This document shows positions 6,808-14,422 of a stretch of DNA of 18,804 nucleotides, piece after piece (position 1 is the first letter of the stretch; each line of letters begins with the position of its first letter). The notes under the pieces are model-generated. The model had not been told where the DNA came from. It was given only the letters and a program-made list of their open reading frames with translations, and ran no database searches. This DNA comes from Bacillota bacterium (GTDB lineage: Bacteria > Bacillota > Clostridia > Christensenellales > Aristaeellaceae), in NCBI GenBank assembly GCA_023458835.1, contig JAEWWY010000311.1:1-18804 (forward strand), in the 5' to 3' direction. A program made the translations under genes and the position numbers.

Positions 6808-8070
6808 ATGACAGCGGTAGCAAGTGTGGGCAGCCTCGTTCAGGGGCGGATGGCTGCTCAGGAAGCGTCAGGCCAGAACAGTGGCGCAGGCGAGGCTGAA
6901 ACCGCGTTTTCCATGGCCGTGGGTGAAGCGGCAGCTCAGGGCGGGCTCAAGGAGGCTGCTGACGCTCCGGCAGAGGGGGAATCCGAGGAAAACGGAAGGA
7001 AAAAGCTGGAGAGCAGTCTGGACTTGTCAAGCATCTCGGTACTTTTGCTGCATGGGGCATATCATCTGCAGCAGGTTGCGGATGCACAGGCAGGGGAAGA
7101 TCATCTGCTTTACGGCGGCCGGCAAATGGCGGAAGAAGCCCTGTCGGTGAATGGACCGGCCGGCGGCGCCGTCTTGGGGCCCGCTCCGGAAGAAATGATG
7201 CGCGGAGCGGATGTGTCCGGCGATTTGGCCGCCTCTCACACGGAAGAAAGTTCGAATGTGGCCGGGATGGCAATGGCGGATGCCGGGATGGCGGTGCCGG
7301 AGCCGATCTCTGAAACAGCGAAAGGGATGGATGGGCTTGAGCAGGCAGATCTTCAGGATATTCAAGAGCTTCAGGCAAAGAGCGCACCTTCGGCGGCTCA
7401 ATCTGTGGGTATCGATTCTGCACGGGAAGCCTTGAGCCTCTCAAATGACGTGACTTCCGGCCAGCTTGAGGCCGCGCAGGGGCCATCCGCCCTTAAGGCG
7501 GATAAGGAAAAGGAGAAGCCCTTGCAGTTGTCTGCCCTGGCCATGGCAGCCGCCCACAGGACGGAACAGGCCATGCATACGGAAAGCATGCAGTCAACGC
7601 CTGAGATGACGCCGGAAAATGCCGCCCGGGAAGAAAATGTGGCCATGCAGGTTGCAAGATCATCCGTCCTGGCATTGAGGCGGGGCATGGCTGAATACCG
7701 TGTCAGGCTGAGCCCTGAAGGCCTGGGGGAGGTAGAGGTCACCGTGGTCGCGAAGGGGAAGGAGGTCTCCCTGAGCCTGCGTACCGATAACGAGGTTGCG
7801 CGGGGATTGATCCTGGATCATGCCGATGAATTACGGGCCGAACTTGACAAGCAAAACTATCAGGTGAACGGGCTGAGCGTGGAAGTGGGCACGGACAGCG
7901 GAAATGGCGGGGGATTCTTCGCATCCGGAGACCATGCGGCGCCCATGTTTGAAATGGGGCAGCACAGGATATCCGGGCAGGATGCAGCCGCTATACCTGC
8001 AGTTAACGGGCAGCAGGCGGACCCAAGGATGATCATGCCAAGAAGCAGCACTATCACTTACCGGGTTTGA
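6808..8070 (+). CDS. fliK: flagellar hook-length control protein FliK
   Basis: A 420-residue FliK. It is secreted during hook assembly and, when the hook reaches full length, its C-terminal domain makes FlhB switch from rod/hook to filament substrates. The first 290 residues are low-complexity, rich in Ala, Glu, Met and Ser, and diverged as usual in FliK. The recognisable C-terminal domain (about 290-365) includes RLSPEGLGEVEVTV, with the LxPExLGxVEV core starting at residue 301, and then LILDHADELRAELDKQNYQV. The start follows a GGGGAGGTGAT site. It lies between fliJ and flgD, matching Firmicutes. Confidence 0.92.
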   Translation: MTAVASVGSLVQGRMAAQEASGQNSGAGEAETAFSMAVGEAAAQGGLKEAADAPAEGESEENGRKKLESSLDLSSISVLLLHGAYHLQQVADAQAGEDHLLYGGRQMAEEALSVNGPAGGAVLGPAPEEMMRGADVSGDLAASHTEESSNVAGMAMADAGMAVPEPISETAKGMDGLEQADLQDIQELQAKSAPSAAQSVGIDSAREALSLSNDVTSGQLEAAQGPSALKADKEKEKPLQLSALAMAAAHRTEQAMHTESMQSTPEMTPENAAREENVAMQVARSSVLALRRGMAEYRVRLSPEGLGEVEVTVVAKGKEVSLSLRTDNEVARGLILDHADELRAELDKQNYQVNGLSVEVGTDSGNGGGFFASGDHAAPMFEMGQHRISGQDAAAIPAVNGQQADPRMIMPRSSTITYRV

Positions 8071-8103
8071 GGAAGCGGACTTCATGCGCAAGGAGGGGGC
8101 AAA

Positions 8104-8532
8104 ATGCAGGTAAACGGCATCGGGACACCGGCCGCCGCACAGCAGCAAGCCGGACAATCAGCCGGCAAGGCGGCGTCGGATCTGGACATCAACGACTTTT
8201 TCAAGCTCATTTCCGCCCAGTTGCAAAACCAGAGCATGTTCGACACGGTGGACAACGCCGAGTTTATGTCCCAGATGGTGCAGTTTTCCACTTTATCCCA
8301 GATGAATACCCTTACCAACGCCTACCAGACAAACCTGGCGGTATCGCTGATCGGAAAGCAGGTCAGCGTATCGGCTGCCGCCGCAGACGGAACCCCGCAG
8401 CTTAAGGTGGGGCAGGTGGAGCAGGTAAGCTTTAACGCCGGCGTCCCTTATGTATATGTCAACGGCGGTTATCATCCACTGAGCGAGATCCAGGATATAG
8501 GCCCCGAGGCAAAGGCAACACCGGACGAGTGA
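8104..8532 (+). CDS. flgD: flagellar hook assembly (hook-capping) protein FlgD
   Basis: A short, 142-residue FlgD. It caps the growing hook and guides FlgE subunits into place. The conserved N-terminal domain is clear: NDFFKLISAQLQNQ, then the DNAEFMSQMVQFSTLSQM segment matching the FlgD consensus (DNtEFIaQlaQFSsLeQM). The C-terminal immunoglobulin and tudor-like modules of proteobacterial FlgD are largely absent, as in B. subtilis FlgD, which is of similar length. The ATG follows an AAGGAGGGGG binding site. Preceded by fliK and followed by flgE after 52 bases. Confidence 0.95.
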   Translation: MQVNGIGTPAAAQQQAGQSAGKAASDLDINDFFKLISAQLQNQSMFDTVDNAEFMSQMVQFSTLSQMNTLTNAYQTNLAVSLIGKQVSVSAAAADGTPQLKVGQVEQVSFNAGVPYVYVNGGYHPLSEIQDIGPEAKATPDE

Positions 8533-8584
8533 TACGAACGCCGCATCAAGGCAGGCACGCAAATAGGAACGGGAGGAAGCAAAA

Positions 8585-9427
8585 ATGATCAGATCCATGT
8601 TTTCCGCAGTTTCGGGCCTTAAGGGGCACCAGACCATGCTGGATGTCATCGGCAACAACATTGCCAACGTGAACACCTCCGGCTTTAAAGCCAGCCGGGT
8701 CCTTTTCTCCGACATGTATTACCAGACGCTGTCCGCCGCCAATGCGCCCACCCCCCCAACAGCCACCCCCGCTGTAGGCGGTACAAACCCGACTCAGATC
8801 GGTTACGGATCCAAGGTTGCCTCCATCGACCTGCTCAACACCCGCAGCGGTTTTCAGCAGACGGGCAGGGCGCTGGATACCTATATTTCGGGGGAAGGCC
8901 TCTTTACCGTAAAGGACAGCGCAGGTGAATTGAACTATACCAGGGTCGGCGCCTTTTCTTTTGATGCCAGCGGCAATCTGGTCGATGGAAACGGGAGCTT
9001 TGTCATGGGCCAGAATCCGCCATCAGCCACTATAGGTACGCTGGCGCCCATTACCATTGCGGGCTTTGAAAACTATTCGGGTATTTCCATCGGCACTGAC
9101 GGCGTGATTACGGGCACCAACATCGTCACCATGGCCATTGAGCCGCTGGCGCAGATCCCCATCGCGGTATTTAACAACCCCGATGGCCTGGAACAGCGCG
9201 GCGACCAATACTTCGGCGAAACATTGAACTCCGGCGCGCCGGGCTATGCGATGGCCGGCACTGGCCTGGCGGGGCAGCTTGTTTCAGGTGGCCTGGAAAT
9301 GTCCAACGTGGACTTGTCCAAAGAGTTCACGGACATGATCGTGGCCCAGAGAGGCTATCAGGCGAATGCACGGGTGATCACCACTTCCGACCAGGTGCTG
9401 GAAGAATTGGTCAACCTCAAGCGGTAA
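8585..9427 (+). CDS. flgE: flagellar hook protein FlgE, minimal form
   Basis: A 280-residue hook subunit that polymerises into the curved universal joint between rod and filament. The N-terminus has MFSAVSGLKGHQTMLDVIGN followed by NIANVNTSGFK. A GGTNPTQIGYG motif follows, and the C-terminus has the hook-family helix (NVDLSKEFTDMIVAQRGYQA and then NARVITTSDQVLEEL). The length is close to the 264-residue FlgE of B. subtilis and much shorter than about 400 in enterobacteria, so the outer surface domains are minimal. Synteny with flgD separates it from FlgG, which it resembles in size. A Pro/Thr-rich insertion (APTPPTATPA) precedes the GGTNP motif. Confidence 0.93.
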   Translation: MIRSMFSAVSGLKGHQTMLDVIGNNIANVNTSGFKASRVLFSDMYYQTLSAANAPTPPTATPAVGGTNPTQIGYGSKVASIDLLNTRSGFQQTGRALDTYISGEGLFTVKDSAGELNYTRVGAFSFDASGNLVDGNGSFVMGQNPPSATIGTLAPITIAGFENYSGISIGTDGVITGTNIVTMAIEPLAQIPIAVFNNPDGLEQRGDQYFGETLNSGAPGYAMAGTGLAGQLVSGGLEMSNVDLSKEFTDMIVAQRGYQANARVITTSDQVLEELVNLKR

Positions 9428-9489
9428 CGGCCGGATGCAAGCAGTTGATTCCTTGATACTACGGACTGCCTGAAAGGGGTGCCGGCGCC

Positions 9490-9741
9490 ATGATAGAACT
9501 TACCAAGCTCAATGGTGAAAGGTATTATATCAATTCAGAGCTCATTGAAATAATCGAGATGATACCTGACACAATGGTGACCATGACAAACGGGAAGACG
9601 CACTATGTACTGGAACCGGCGGATGTGGTCATTGCCAGGATCAGGGAATACAAGGCCGGTATTCTGGCGCAATCGTACCTTGTAGAGGGCAATTTAAGGG
9701 AAAATCACCGCAGGCGCTATGATCGCGTGAAGGAAGATTAA
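9490..9741 (+). CDS. flbD: FlbD/SwrD family flagellar protein
   Basis: A small protein of 83 residues of the FlbD (SwrD, YlzI) family. The conserved part is residues 1-60: MIELTKLNG, then NSELIEIIEMIPDTMVTMTN followed by GKTHYVLE, ending with VVIARIREYK. In B. subtilis SwrD is required to raise motor torque for swarming; the mechanism is not established. About 20 charged C-terminal residues (ENHRRRYDRVKED) go beyond the usual family length of about 70. The ATG at 9490 follows AAAGGGG with spacing suitable for initiation. It stops two bases before fliM; in most Firmicutes fliL, or motAB and fliL, stands there. Confidence 0.93.
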   Translation: MIELTKLNGERYYINSELIEIIEMIPDTMVTMTNGKTHYVLEPADVVIARIREYKAGILAQSYLVEGNLRENHRRRYDRVKED

Positions 9742-9743
9742 CC

Positions 9744-10736
9744 ATGCCGGAAATTTTGTCTCAAAACCAGATTGACGAGCTGCTAAGCAGGCTTGCGGGC
9801 AATGCGGATACAGATGAATCCGCTGAATTGCCTGCCGAGGATGCACGGGCCAAGCTGTACAACTTCAAAAACCCCAAGAAGCTGACCAAAGACCAGCAGA
9901 AGGTACTTCGGGGCATAGGGGAAGTCTTTGCAAGGCATCTGGCCTCCTACCTGGCCGGTCTTACCCGCAGCTATTGCGAGGTCAATGTGGCATCTCTGGA
10001 AGAACAGCCTTACATGGAATACAACAATGCACTCCCTGACATGCTCATGACCGGCGTGCTGGACATGAATATTTTGAAGGGCGCCATGCTGCTGGATCTT
10101 TCCAACCCTATTACCTTCGCGCTCATTGAACGGATGTTTGGCGGGGTCATAGAGGCGCGGGAGATTCCTTCCAGGGAGTTCACCGACATTGAGACATCAA
10201 TGATGGACAGGATCATCAAAAGGATCACTTCCCTGTTCCAGGAAGCATGGATCAATACTCCCCATGTGAGCATAACGGTCAGGCAGATCGAAACAAACAC
10301 CAGGTTCATCAAAGCTGTCGCCATGGATGAGGTGGTGGTGGTGATGGTGCTCGCGGTAAAGCTCAATTCAGTAGAAGGCACGATCACCTGCTGCATTCCC
10401 TGCATGGGGATCGGCAAGACGCTGGATGAGATACTTGCCGCCCAGACCGGCAATAGCAGCAAGACTGATATGGACGATGAAAGCACGGTGACGGTCCAAA
10501 AGGCAATGCTTTCACAGCTTCATAGCTCCAGCATTGATCTATGCGCCGTTCTTGGCACGACCACCATCACCATGCAGGAGATGCTCAGCCTTCAACCGGG
10601 TGATGTGATACGGCTGGACCAGCAGGTGGGAACGCCTGTGGTGCTTGCCGTAAACGGGAAGAAATGGTTCATAGGGGAACCCGGAACCAAGAAAAACAAA
10701 CTAGCCGTGTTGATCAACCGGCAATTCGCAGGATGA
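9744..10736 (+). CDS. fliM: flagellar motor switch protein FliM
   Basis: FliM, 330 residues, is the C-ring component that receives the chemotaxis signal. The N-terminal EILSQNQIDELLSRL peptide is the CheY-P-binding motif. It is followed by a linker, a CheC-like middle domain (from about residue 45 to 230, with the FliG-contacting region) and a C-terminal SpoA/FliN-like domain (EMLSLQPGDVIRLDQQVGTP). CheY-P binding by the N-terminal motif is established for the family. No cheY is present in this window, so its partner must be encoded elsewhere. The ATG lies two bases after flbD, with AAGGAAG inside the end of flbD as its binding site. Confidence 0.97.
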   Translation: MPEILSQNQIDELLSRLAGNADTDESAELPAEDARAKLYNFKNPKKLTKDQQKVLRGIGEVFARHLASYLAGLTRSYCEVNVASLEEQPYMEYNNALPDMLMTGVLDMNILKGAMLLDLSNPITFALIERMFGGVIEAREIPSREFTDIETSMMDRIIKRITSLFQEAWINTPHVSITVRQIETNTRFIKAVAMDEVVVVMVLAVKLNSVEGTITCCIPCMGIGKTLDEILAAQTGNSSKTDMDDESTVTVQKAMLSQLHSSSIDLCAVLGTTTITMQEMLSLQPGDVIRLDQQVGTPVVLAVNGKKWFIGEPGTKKNKLAVLINRQFAG

Positions 10737-10747
10737 AGGAAGGTGAG
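10736..10747 (+). promoter_or_regulatory. ribosome binding site that sets the fliY start
   Basis: AAGGAAGGTGAG lies a few bases before ATG 10754. Two upstream in-frame ATG codons, at 10664 and 10733, lie inside fliM or overlap its stop and have no comparable site. This makes 10754 the likely fliY start. Confidence 0.6.
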
Positions 10748-10753
10748 TGCGCG

Positions 10754-12127
10754 ATGGAAACACGTCCCAATCTGCCTGATCAGCAAACGGGGCTGAACAG
10801 TATCGAAATCGATACGATTGGCGAAGTTCTGAATATCAGCATGGGTGCCGCGGCTACTGCCGTTTCCATCCTGCTGAACCGGCAGGTCAGCATTACCACG
10901 CCCAATGTGCAGATCGTTCACAGCTCGGAATTCGAATTCTCAGAGCTTGAGCCGGCCCTGGGGGTTGAAATCAAATACATTCAGGGCTTGTTCGGCTCCA
11001 ACCACATGATCATGAGCGTGAGGGATGTCCGGGCCATCGTCCAGTTGCTGCTGGGGGATGCGGGAGAGCTTTCAAGCGTCGGCGGGGCGGAACTGGATGA
11101 GATCCATGTAAGCGCCCTGGGCGAAGTCATGAACCAGATGATGGGCGCAAGCTGTACGGCGCTGGCGTCTTTTCTCGATAGGGAAATCAACATATCCCCG
11201 CCCGTGCCCTTTGAGATCTCCAGCATGACTGGAAAGACGCTCTGGTCCGAGGAGCAGGACTATATTGTGGCCGTGGGCTTCAAGCTGACCATTGAAGATC
11301 TTGTGGACAGCGAGTTTTTCACCGTCATGCCAGTTCCCTTTGCCAGGGAGCTGGTGGGCAGCGCCATGGGGATAAGCGGACAGGAAATGATGCAGGAGGA
11401 GACGGAAATTTCGCAGGTGACGGGGCATACCCAGATACCTGCGCCGGTGATTGGCGACGATTATCAGGCTGCTGCAAAGGCTGCGCCAAAGCCGGCCCCC
11501 GCGGCAGTGCCCAATCCTGCTCCAGCCGCGGCGCCAAAACCCGCCCCGGCTCCCGCGCCTAAACCTGCTCTCGCAGCCGTCCCCATGCCTGCTCCCACGG
11601 CAGCTCCGGTGGCGTCCCCCATGACAGTCCCCGCGGCAGTGGCTGCGTCGGCCCCCATGGCCGCAGACCCCGTTCCCATGGCCATGCCGTATCCTGCCCC
11701 CATGGCGGCAAATCCCGCTCCCATGGCTATGCCGGGCCCTGTCCCCATGGCTGCTCCAAGGCCGGCGCCGCGTGCCGGGTATCCGCCTGAAAGGCCAATG
11801 CCCCATCAAAACGTGGTGGTCAAGCCCTTGCAGTTTGGAAGCCTGGACACCGAGAATCCTTTCGCGGAGGAAATGGACAACGTCAACCTTGGGCTTGTGA
11901 TGGGCGTGGATCTTAATGTCACCGTGGAAATCGGGCGGGCAAGAAAGCAGGTCAAGGAGATCCTGTCCCTGCACCAGGGCTCCATTGTGGAACTGGACAA
12001 GCAGGCCGGCGCGCCCGTGGATATCATGGTGAACGGAAAGCTGATCGCACGGGGCGATGTGGTGGTCATTGACGACAACTTTGGCGTCAGGATTACTGAA
12101 ATTGTCAGCAGCGCCGCTCAAAGGTAA
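10754..12127 (+). CDS. fliY: motor switch / CheY-P phosphatase FliY
   Basis: FliY, 457 residues, combines a CheC-like phosphatase with a FliN-type C-ring domain. Both active-site motifs (D/S-xxx-E-xx-N, 22 residues, P) are intact. Site 1 is DTIGEVLN followed 22 residues later by P; site 2 is SALGEVMN with the same spacing to P. CheY-P hydrolysis is therefore predicted. A long Pro/Ala/Met-rich linker (about 240-355) built of tandem repeats leads to the SpoA/FliN domain (about 375-452: MGVDLNVTVEIGR, ILSLHQGSIVELDKQAGAPV). B. subtilis FliY is 378 residues, so the extra length is mostly linker. It is 34 bases from fliO, without the cheY that separates them in Bacillus. Confidence 0.95.
   Translation: METRPNLPDQQTGLNSIEIDTIGEVLNISMGAAATAVSILLNRQVSITTPNVQIVHSSEFEFSELEPALGVEIKYIQGLFGSNHMIMSVRDVRAIVQLLLGDAGELSSVGGAELDEIHVSALGEVMNQMMGASCTALASFLDREINISPPVPFEISSMTGKTLWSEEQDYIVAVGFKLTIEDLVDSEFFTVMPVPFARELVGSAMGISGQEMMQEETEISQVTGHTQIPAPVIGDDYQAAAKAAPKPAPAAVPNPAPAAAPKPAPAPAPKPALAAVPMPAPTAAPVASPMTVPAAVAASAPMAADPVPMAMPYPAPMAANPAPMAMPGPVPMAAPRPAPRAGYPPERPMPHQNVVVKPLQFGSLDTENPFAEEMDNVNLGLVMGVDLNVTVEIGRARKQVKEILSLHQGSIVELDKQAGAPVDIMVNGKLIARGDVVVIDDNFGVRITEIVSSAAQR
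11486..11605 (+). repeat. five 24-bp units coding a PKPAPAAV-type repeat in fliY
   Basis: Five in-frame 8-residue units follow one another from residue 245: PKPAPAAV, PNPAPAAA, PKPAPAPA, PKPALAAV and PMPAPTAA. The codons vary between units, so the array is not a recent perfect duplication. It forms the first half of the disordered linker between the phosphatase and FliN domains. Confidence 0.85.
11654..11746 (+). repeat. 45-bp tandem duplication in the fliY linker
   Basis: Two 15-residue units lie head to tail with an exact 45-bp period: PMAADPVPMAMPYPA (11654-11698) and PMAANPAPMAMPGPV (11699-11743). A third copy starts at 11744 (PMAAP) and decays after a few codons. CCCATGGC recurs through the array, which could promote slippage or recombination and so change linker length. 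Confidence 0.85.
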
Positions 12128-12147
12128 CAGGCTGGGAAAATCGGGTT

Positions 12148-12157
12148 GGGAGAGAGA
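12148..12157 (+). promoter_or_regulatory. ribosome binding site indicating a TTG start for fliO
   Basis: GGGAGAGAGA precedes TTG 12162 by about five bases. There is no in-frame ATG or GTG between the fliY stop and this TTG, and the only upstream in-frame ATG (12057) lies deep inside fliY. TTG is therefore the likely initiator. Confidence 0.6.
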
Positions 12158-12161
12158 TGCT

Positions 12162-12539
12162 TTGGAAGATATATTCTCCGTCTTGACGCCCCTTCTGGCG
12201 GTAGTGGCGGTGATCGCCGGCGCATACTGGACGGCTAGGTGGATGGGCAGGCATCATAACGCCTATTCCTCCGGCCGCCAAATCCAGGTGCTGGAGCGCG
12301 TGATGCTGGCCCGTGATACCTATCTGGCCCTGATCCGTGTGGGCGGCAAGACGCACCTCGCATCCGTAGCGTCCGGACGGGTAGAACTGCTTAGGGAAGT
12401 GGACCAGCAGGAGCTTGCGGGCGTGGAGGCAAAGCGGGGCGGAAATGATTTTGTCGGCACGCTATTCAAGGCGATGGGGAAGGGAAAACAGCCTATCCGG
12501 CCGGAAGACGGCGATGGACAGGACGGCGCGCAGCCATGA
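12162..12539 (+). CDS. fliO: flagellar biosynthesis protein FliO (TTG start)
   Basis: FliO, 125 residues, is a small bitopic membrane protein that helps assemble the FliP ring of the export gate and stabilises FliP. One membrane helix at about residues 8-26 (LLAVVAVIAGAYW) is followed by a basic stop (RWMGRHH) and a cytoplasmic beta-rich domain. VLERVMLARDTYLALIRVGG followed by KTHLASVASGRVELL matches the FliO pattern of an IQVLER-like strand and an LxxVGGKxxLLxV-like strand. Family sequences are poorly conserved, so the call also rests on its place immediately before fliP. The C-terminus is a charged Gly/Asp tail. It overlaps fliP by four bases (ATGA). Confidence 0.88.
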   Translation: MEDIFSVLTPLLAVVAVIAGAYWTARWMGRHHNAYSSGRQIQVLERVMLARDTYLALIRVGGKTHLASVASGRVELLREVDQQELAGVEAKRGGNDFVGTLFKAMGKGKQPIRPEDGDGQDGAQP

Positions 12540-13297
12540 AGAAAAGAACGTTGTTTAGGGCTGCCTTGCTTGCGCTCTTCCTGCTTGCGGTGTGCATGGT
12601 CCTGCCCGTCCACGCCGCCAGGGCGGAATCCAGCGGCCTGTCCATTCAGTTGGAAGGGCTCAGCTCCGGAGAAGGCGCAGACGTGCTGGAGATACTCATC
12701 ACCCTTACCGTCATTGCACTGCTGCCTTCCATCCTGATCATGACCACCTGCTTTACACGCATCGCGATCGTGCTTTCCTGCGTGCGCAACGCCATCGGCC
12801 TTCAGCAGACGCCCCCCAACCAGGTTTTGGTGGGGATCGCGCTGTTTCTGTCACTGTTCATCATGTCTCCGGTGATCGGTGAAATCAATGAAACGGCCTA
12901 TCAGCCCTATCAGCGGGGGGCAATCACGCAGGTCCAGGCTGCGGAAAGGGCTATCAAACCGCTCAGGGGATTCATGCTGAAGAATACAAACGCCGAGGAT
13001 CTGAACCTTTTTCTGGACCTGGGGCATTTTGAACGGCCGGAAACCACGGATCAGATTGAAACCACTGTGCTCATTCCCGCATTTATTACCAGCGAACTCA
13101 AGCGGGCGTTCATCATGGGCTTTATGGTGTACCTCCCGTTCCTGGTTATCGACATGGTGGTGGCCAGTACACTGATGAGCCTGGGTATGATGATGCTGCC
13201 GCCTGTGCTGATCTCTCTTCCGTTCAAGCTGGTGCTCTTTGTGCTGGTGGACGGCTGGGCGATGACATTAAAGGCGCTGGTGATGGGCTTCAATTAG
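12536..13297 (+). CDS. fliP: flagellar export gate protein FliP
   Basis: FliP, 253 residues, forms the pentameric core of the type III export gate with FliQ and FliR. It has the cleavable signal peptide typical of flagellar FliP (basic KKR start, hydrophobic core about 10-22, then VHAARAES near residue 26). The family signature is present (LTVIALLPSILIMTTCFTRI, then LSCVRNAIGLQQTPPNQVLV), as is the C-terminal pair of membrane helices (MGFMVYLPFLVIDMVVASTL; SLPFKLVLFVLVDGW). The ATG overlaps the fliO stop (ATGA). A 32-base spacer leads to fliQ. Confidence 0.98.
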   Translation: MKKRTLFRAALLALFLLAVCMVLPVHAARAESSGLSIQLEGLSSGEGADVLEILITLTVIALLPSILIMTTCFTRIAIVLSCVRNAIGLQQTPPNQVLVGIALFLSLFIMSPVIGEINETAYQPYQRGAITQVQAAERAIKPLRGFMLKNTNAEDLNLFLDLGHFERPETTDQIETTVLIPAFITSELKRAFIMGFMVYLPFLVIDMVVASTLMSLGMMMLPPVLISLPFKLVLFVLVDGWAMTLKALVMGFN

Positions 13298-13329
13298 CAT
13301 AAGCTGGGCTTGGGCCGGAAAGGAGCCGT

Positions 13330-13596
13330 ATGTCGCAGGGGGAAATAGTTTCGGTTTTGAAGGATGCGCTGGTGACGGCGCTTGTGATGGCAGCGCCGTT
13401 TCTGGCGGTCAGCATAGGGATCGGCATACTGGTGTCGGTGGTGCAGGCGGCCACGCAGATTCACGAGCAGAACATAGGCTTCGTGGTCAAGATCCTGGCC
13501 ATCGCTCTGGCGCTCATGCTGCTCAGCGCCTGGATCATTGCCAAGATCATGGGGTTCACCAACCGGATCTTCGCGGGCATCGGCAATCTGGTCTAA
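13330..13596 (+). CDS. fliQ: flagellar export gate protein FliQ
   Basis: FliQ, 88 residues, the standard length (about 89). It has two membrane helices (about residues 14-38 and 50-75) joined by a loop with the family motif AATQIHEQNIGFVVKI. Four copies wrap the outside of the FliP/FliR complex in the export gate. The start ATG follows AAAGGAG. It lies 18 bases before fliR, in the conserved fliP-Q-R order. Confidence 0.97.
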   Translation: MSQGEIVSVLKDALVTALVMAAPFLAVSIGIGILVSVVQAATQIHEQNIGFVVKILAIALALMLLSAWIIAKIMGFTNRIFAGIGNLV

Positions 13597-13614
13597 TGTT
13601 TTGGGAGGACATGG

Positions 13615-14394
13615 ATGCTTCAAATCAATTTTGAAAATTACATGCTTCTATTGCTGGTGTTTGCCCGTATGTCGGGCGCATTGCTGTTTCATCCGTTTTT
13701 CGGCAGGCGGAACGTGCCGGCCATTGCGAAGATCGGCCTTGCATTGCTTGCTTCCATTCTTCTGACGCCTGTTTTGCAGGTGCCGTCCCCCGTGTTTTCC
13801 TCCACGATAGCGCTCATGCTCTCGTTCCTCAAGGAGATGCTGGTTGGCTATGCCCTGGGCCTTTTGATGAACCTGTTCCTGAGCTTTGTGCTGATGGCCG
13901 GGGAGGCCATGGATGTGGAGGTTGGCCTTTCCATGGGCAAGATCTATGATCCGCAAAGCAATATATCCATGCCTGCTACGGGCACGGTATTTCACCTGAT
14001 GCTCACGCTTTTTTTCTTTTCCTCCAACGGGCATCTGACATTGATCCGGATTCTGGCCGGCTCCTGCCAATTGTTCCCCCCAGGCCCTGCGTTCTTCAAT
14101 TTTCAGGCAGGCAGCTATCTGGCGCTGATGCTGGGGGATATGCTGGTGCTGGCACTGAAACTGGCCATGCCGGTCGTTGCCACCGAGCTTCTGGCGGAGG
14201 CGGGCATGGGGGTGCTGATGCGAGTCGTGCCCCAAATCAATGTGTTTGTAGCCGGCTTGCAGGTAAAGCTGGTCATCGGGCTGACCATTGTCATCCTGGC
14301 GCTTCCCGCCGCATCCCGATTGATGGACGACACGCTGGCGCAGATGTATAACAAGCTGCAGGAGTCCCTGGCCGTCATGTTATCCGGAGCATAA
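13615..14394 (+). CDS. fliR: flagellar export gate protein FliR
   Basis: FliR, 259 residues, is the single subunit that closes the FliP5FliQ4 gate helix. It is highly hydrophobic, with about six membrane segments. Conserved parts include FARMSGALLFHPFFGRRNVP near the N-terminus, KEMLVGYALGLLMNL in the middle, and the C-terminal part with LMRVVPQINVFVAGLQVKLV. The ATG at 13615 follows GGGAGGACATGG; a second ATG at 13611 in that string is out of frame. A 28-base spacer precedes flhB. Confidence 0.97.
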   Translation: MLQINFENYMLLLLVFARMSGALLFHPFFGRRNVPAIAKIGLALLASILLTPVLQVPSPVFSSTIALMLSFLKEMLVGYALGLLMNLFLSFVLMAGEAMDVEVGLSMGKIYDPQSNISMPATGTVFHLMLTLFFFSSNGHLTLIRILAGSCQLFPPGPAFFNFQAGSYLALMLGDMLVLALKLAMPVVATELLAEAGMGVLMRVVPQINVFVAGLQVKLVIGLTIVILALPAASRLMDDTLAQMYNKLQESLAVMLSGA

Positions 14395-14422
14395 AAGAGC
14401 AGCGCGAAAGGGAGGTGAGTTT

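Noticed and set aside
11072..12121. 349-codon minus-strand open frame rich in His, Gly and Arg
   Set aside because: It is the mirror of fliY, and its odd composition reflects the Pro/Ala repeat linker read backwards. No promoter or binding site supports it.
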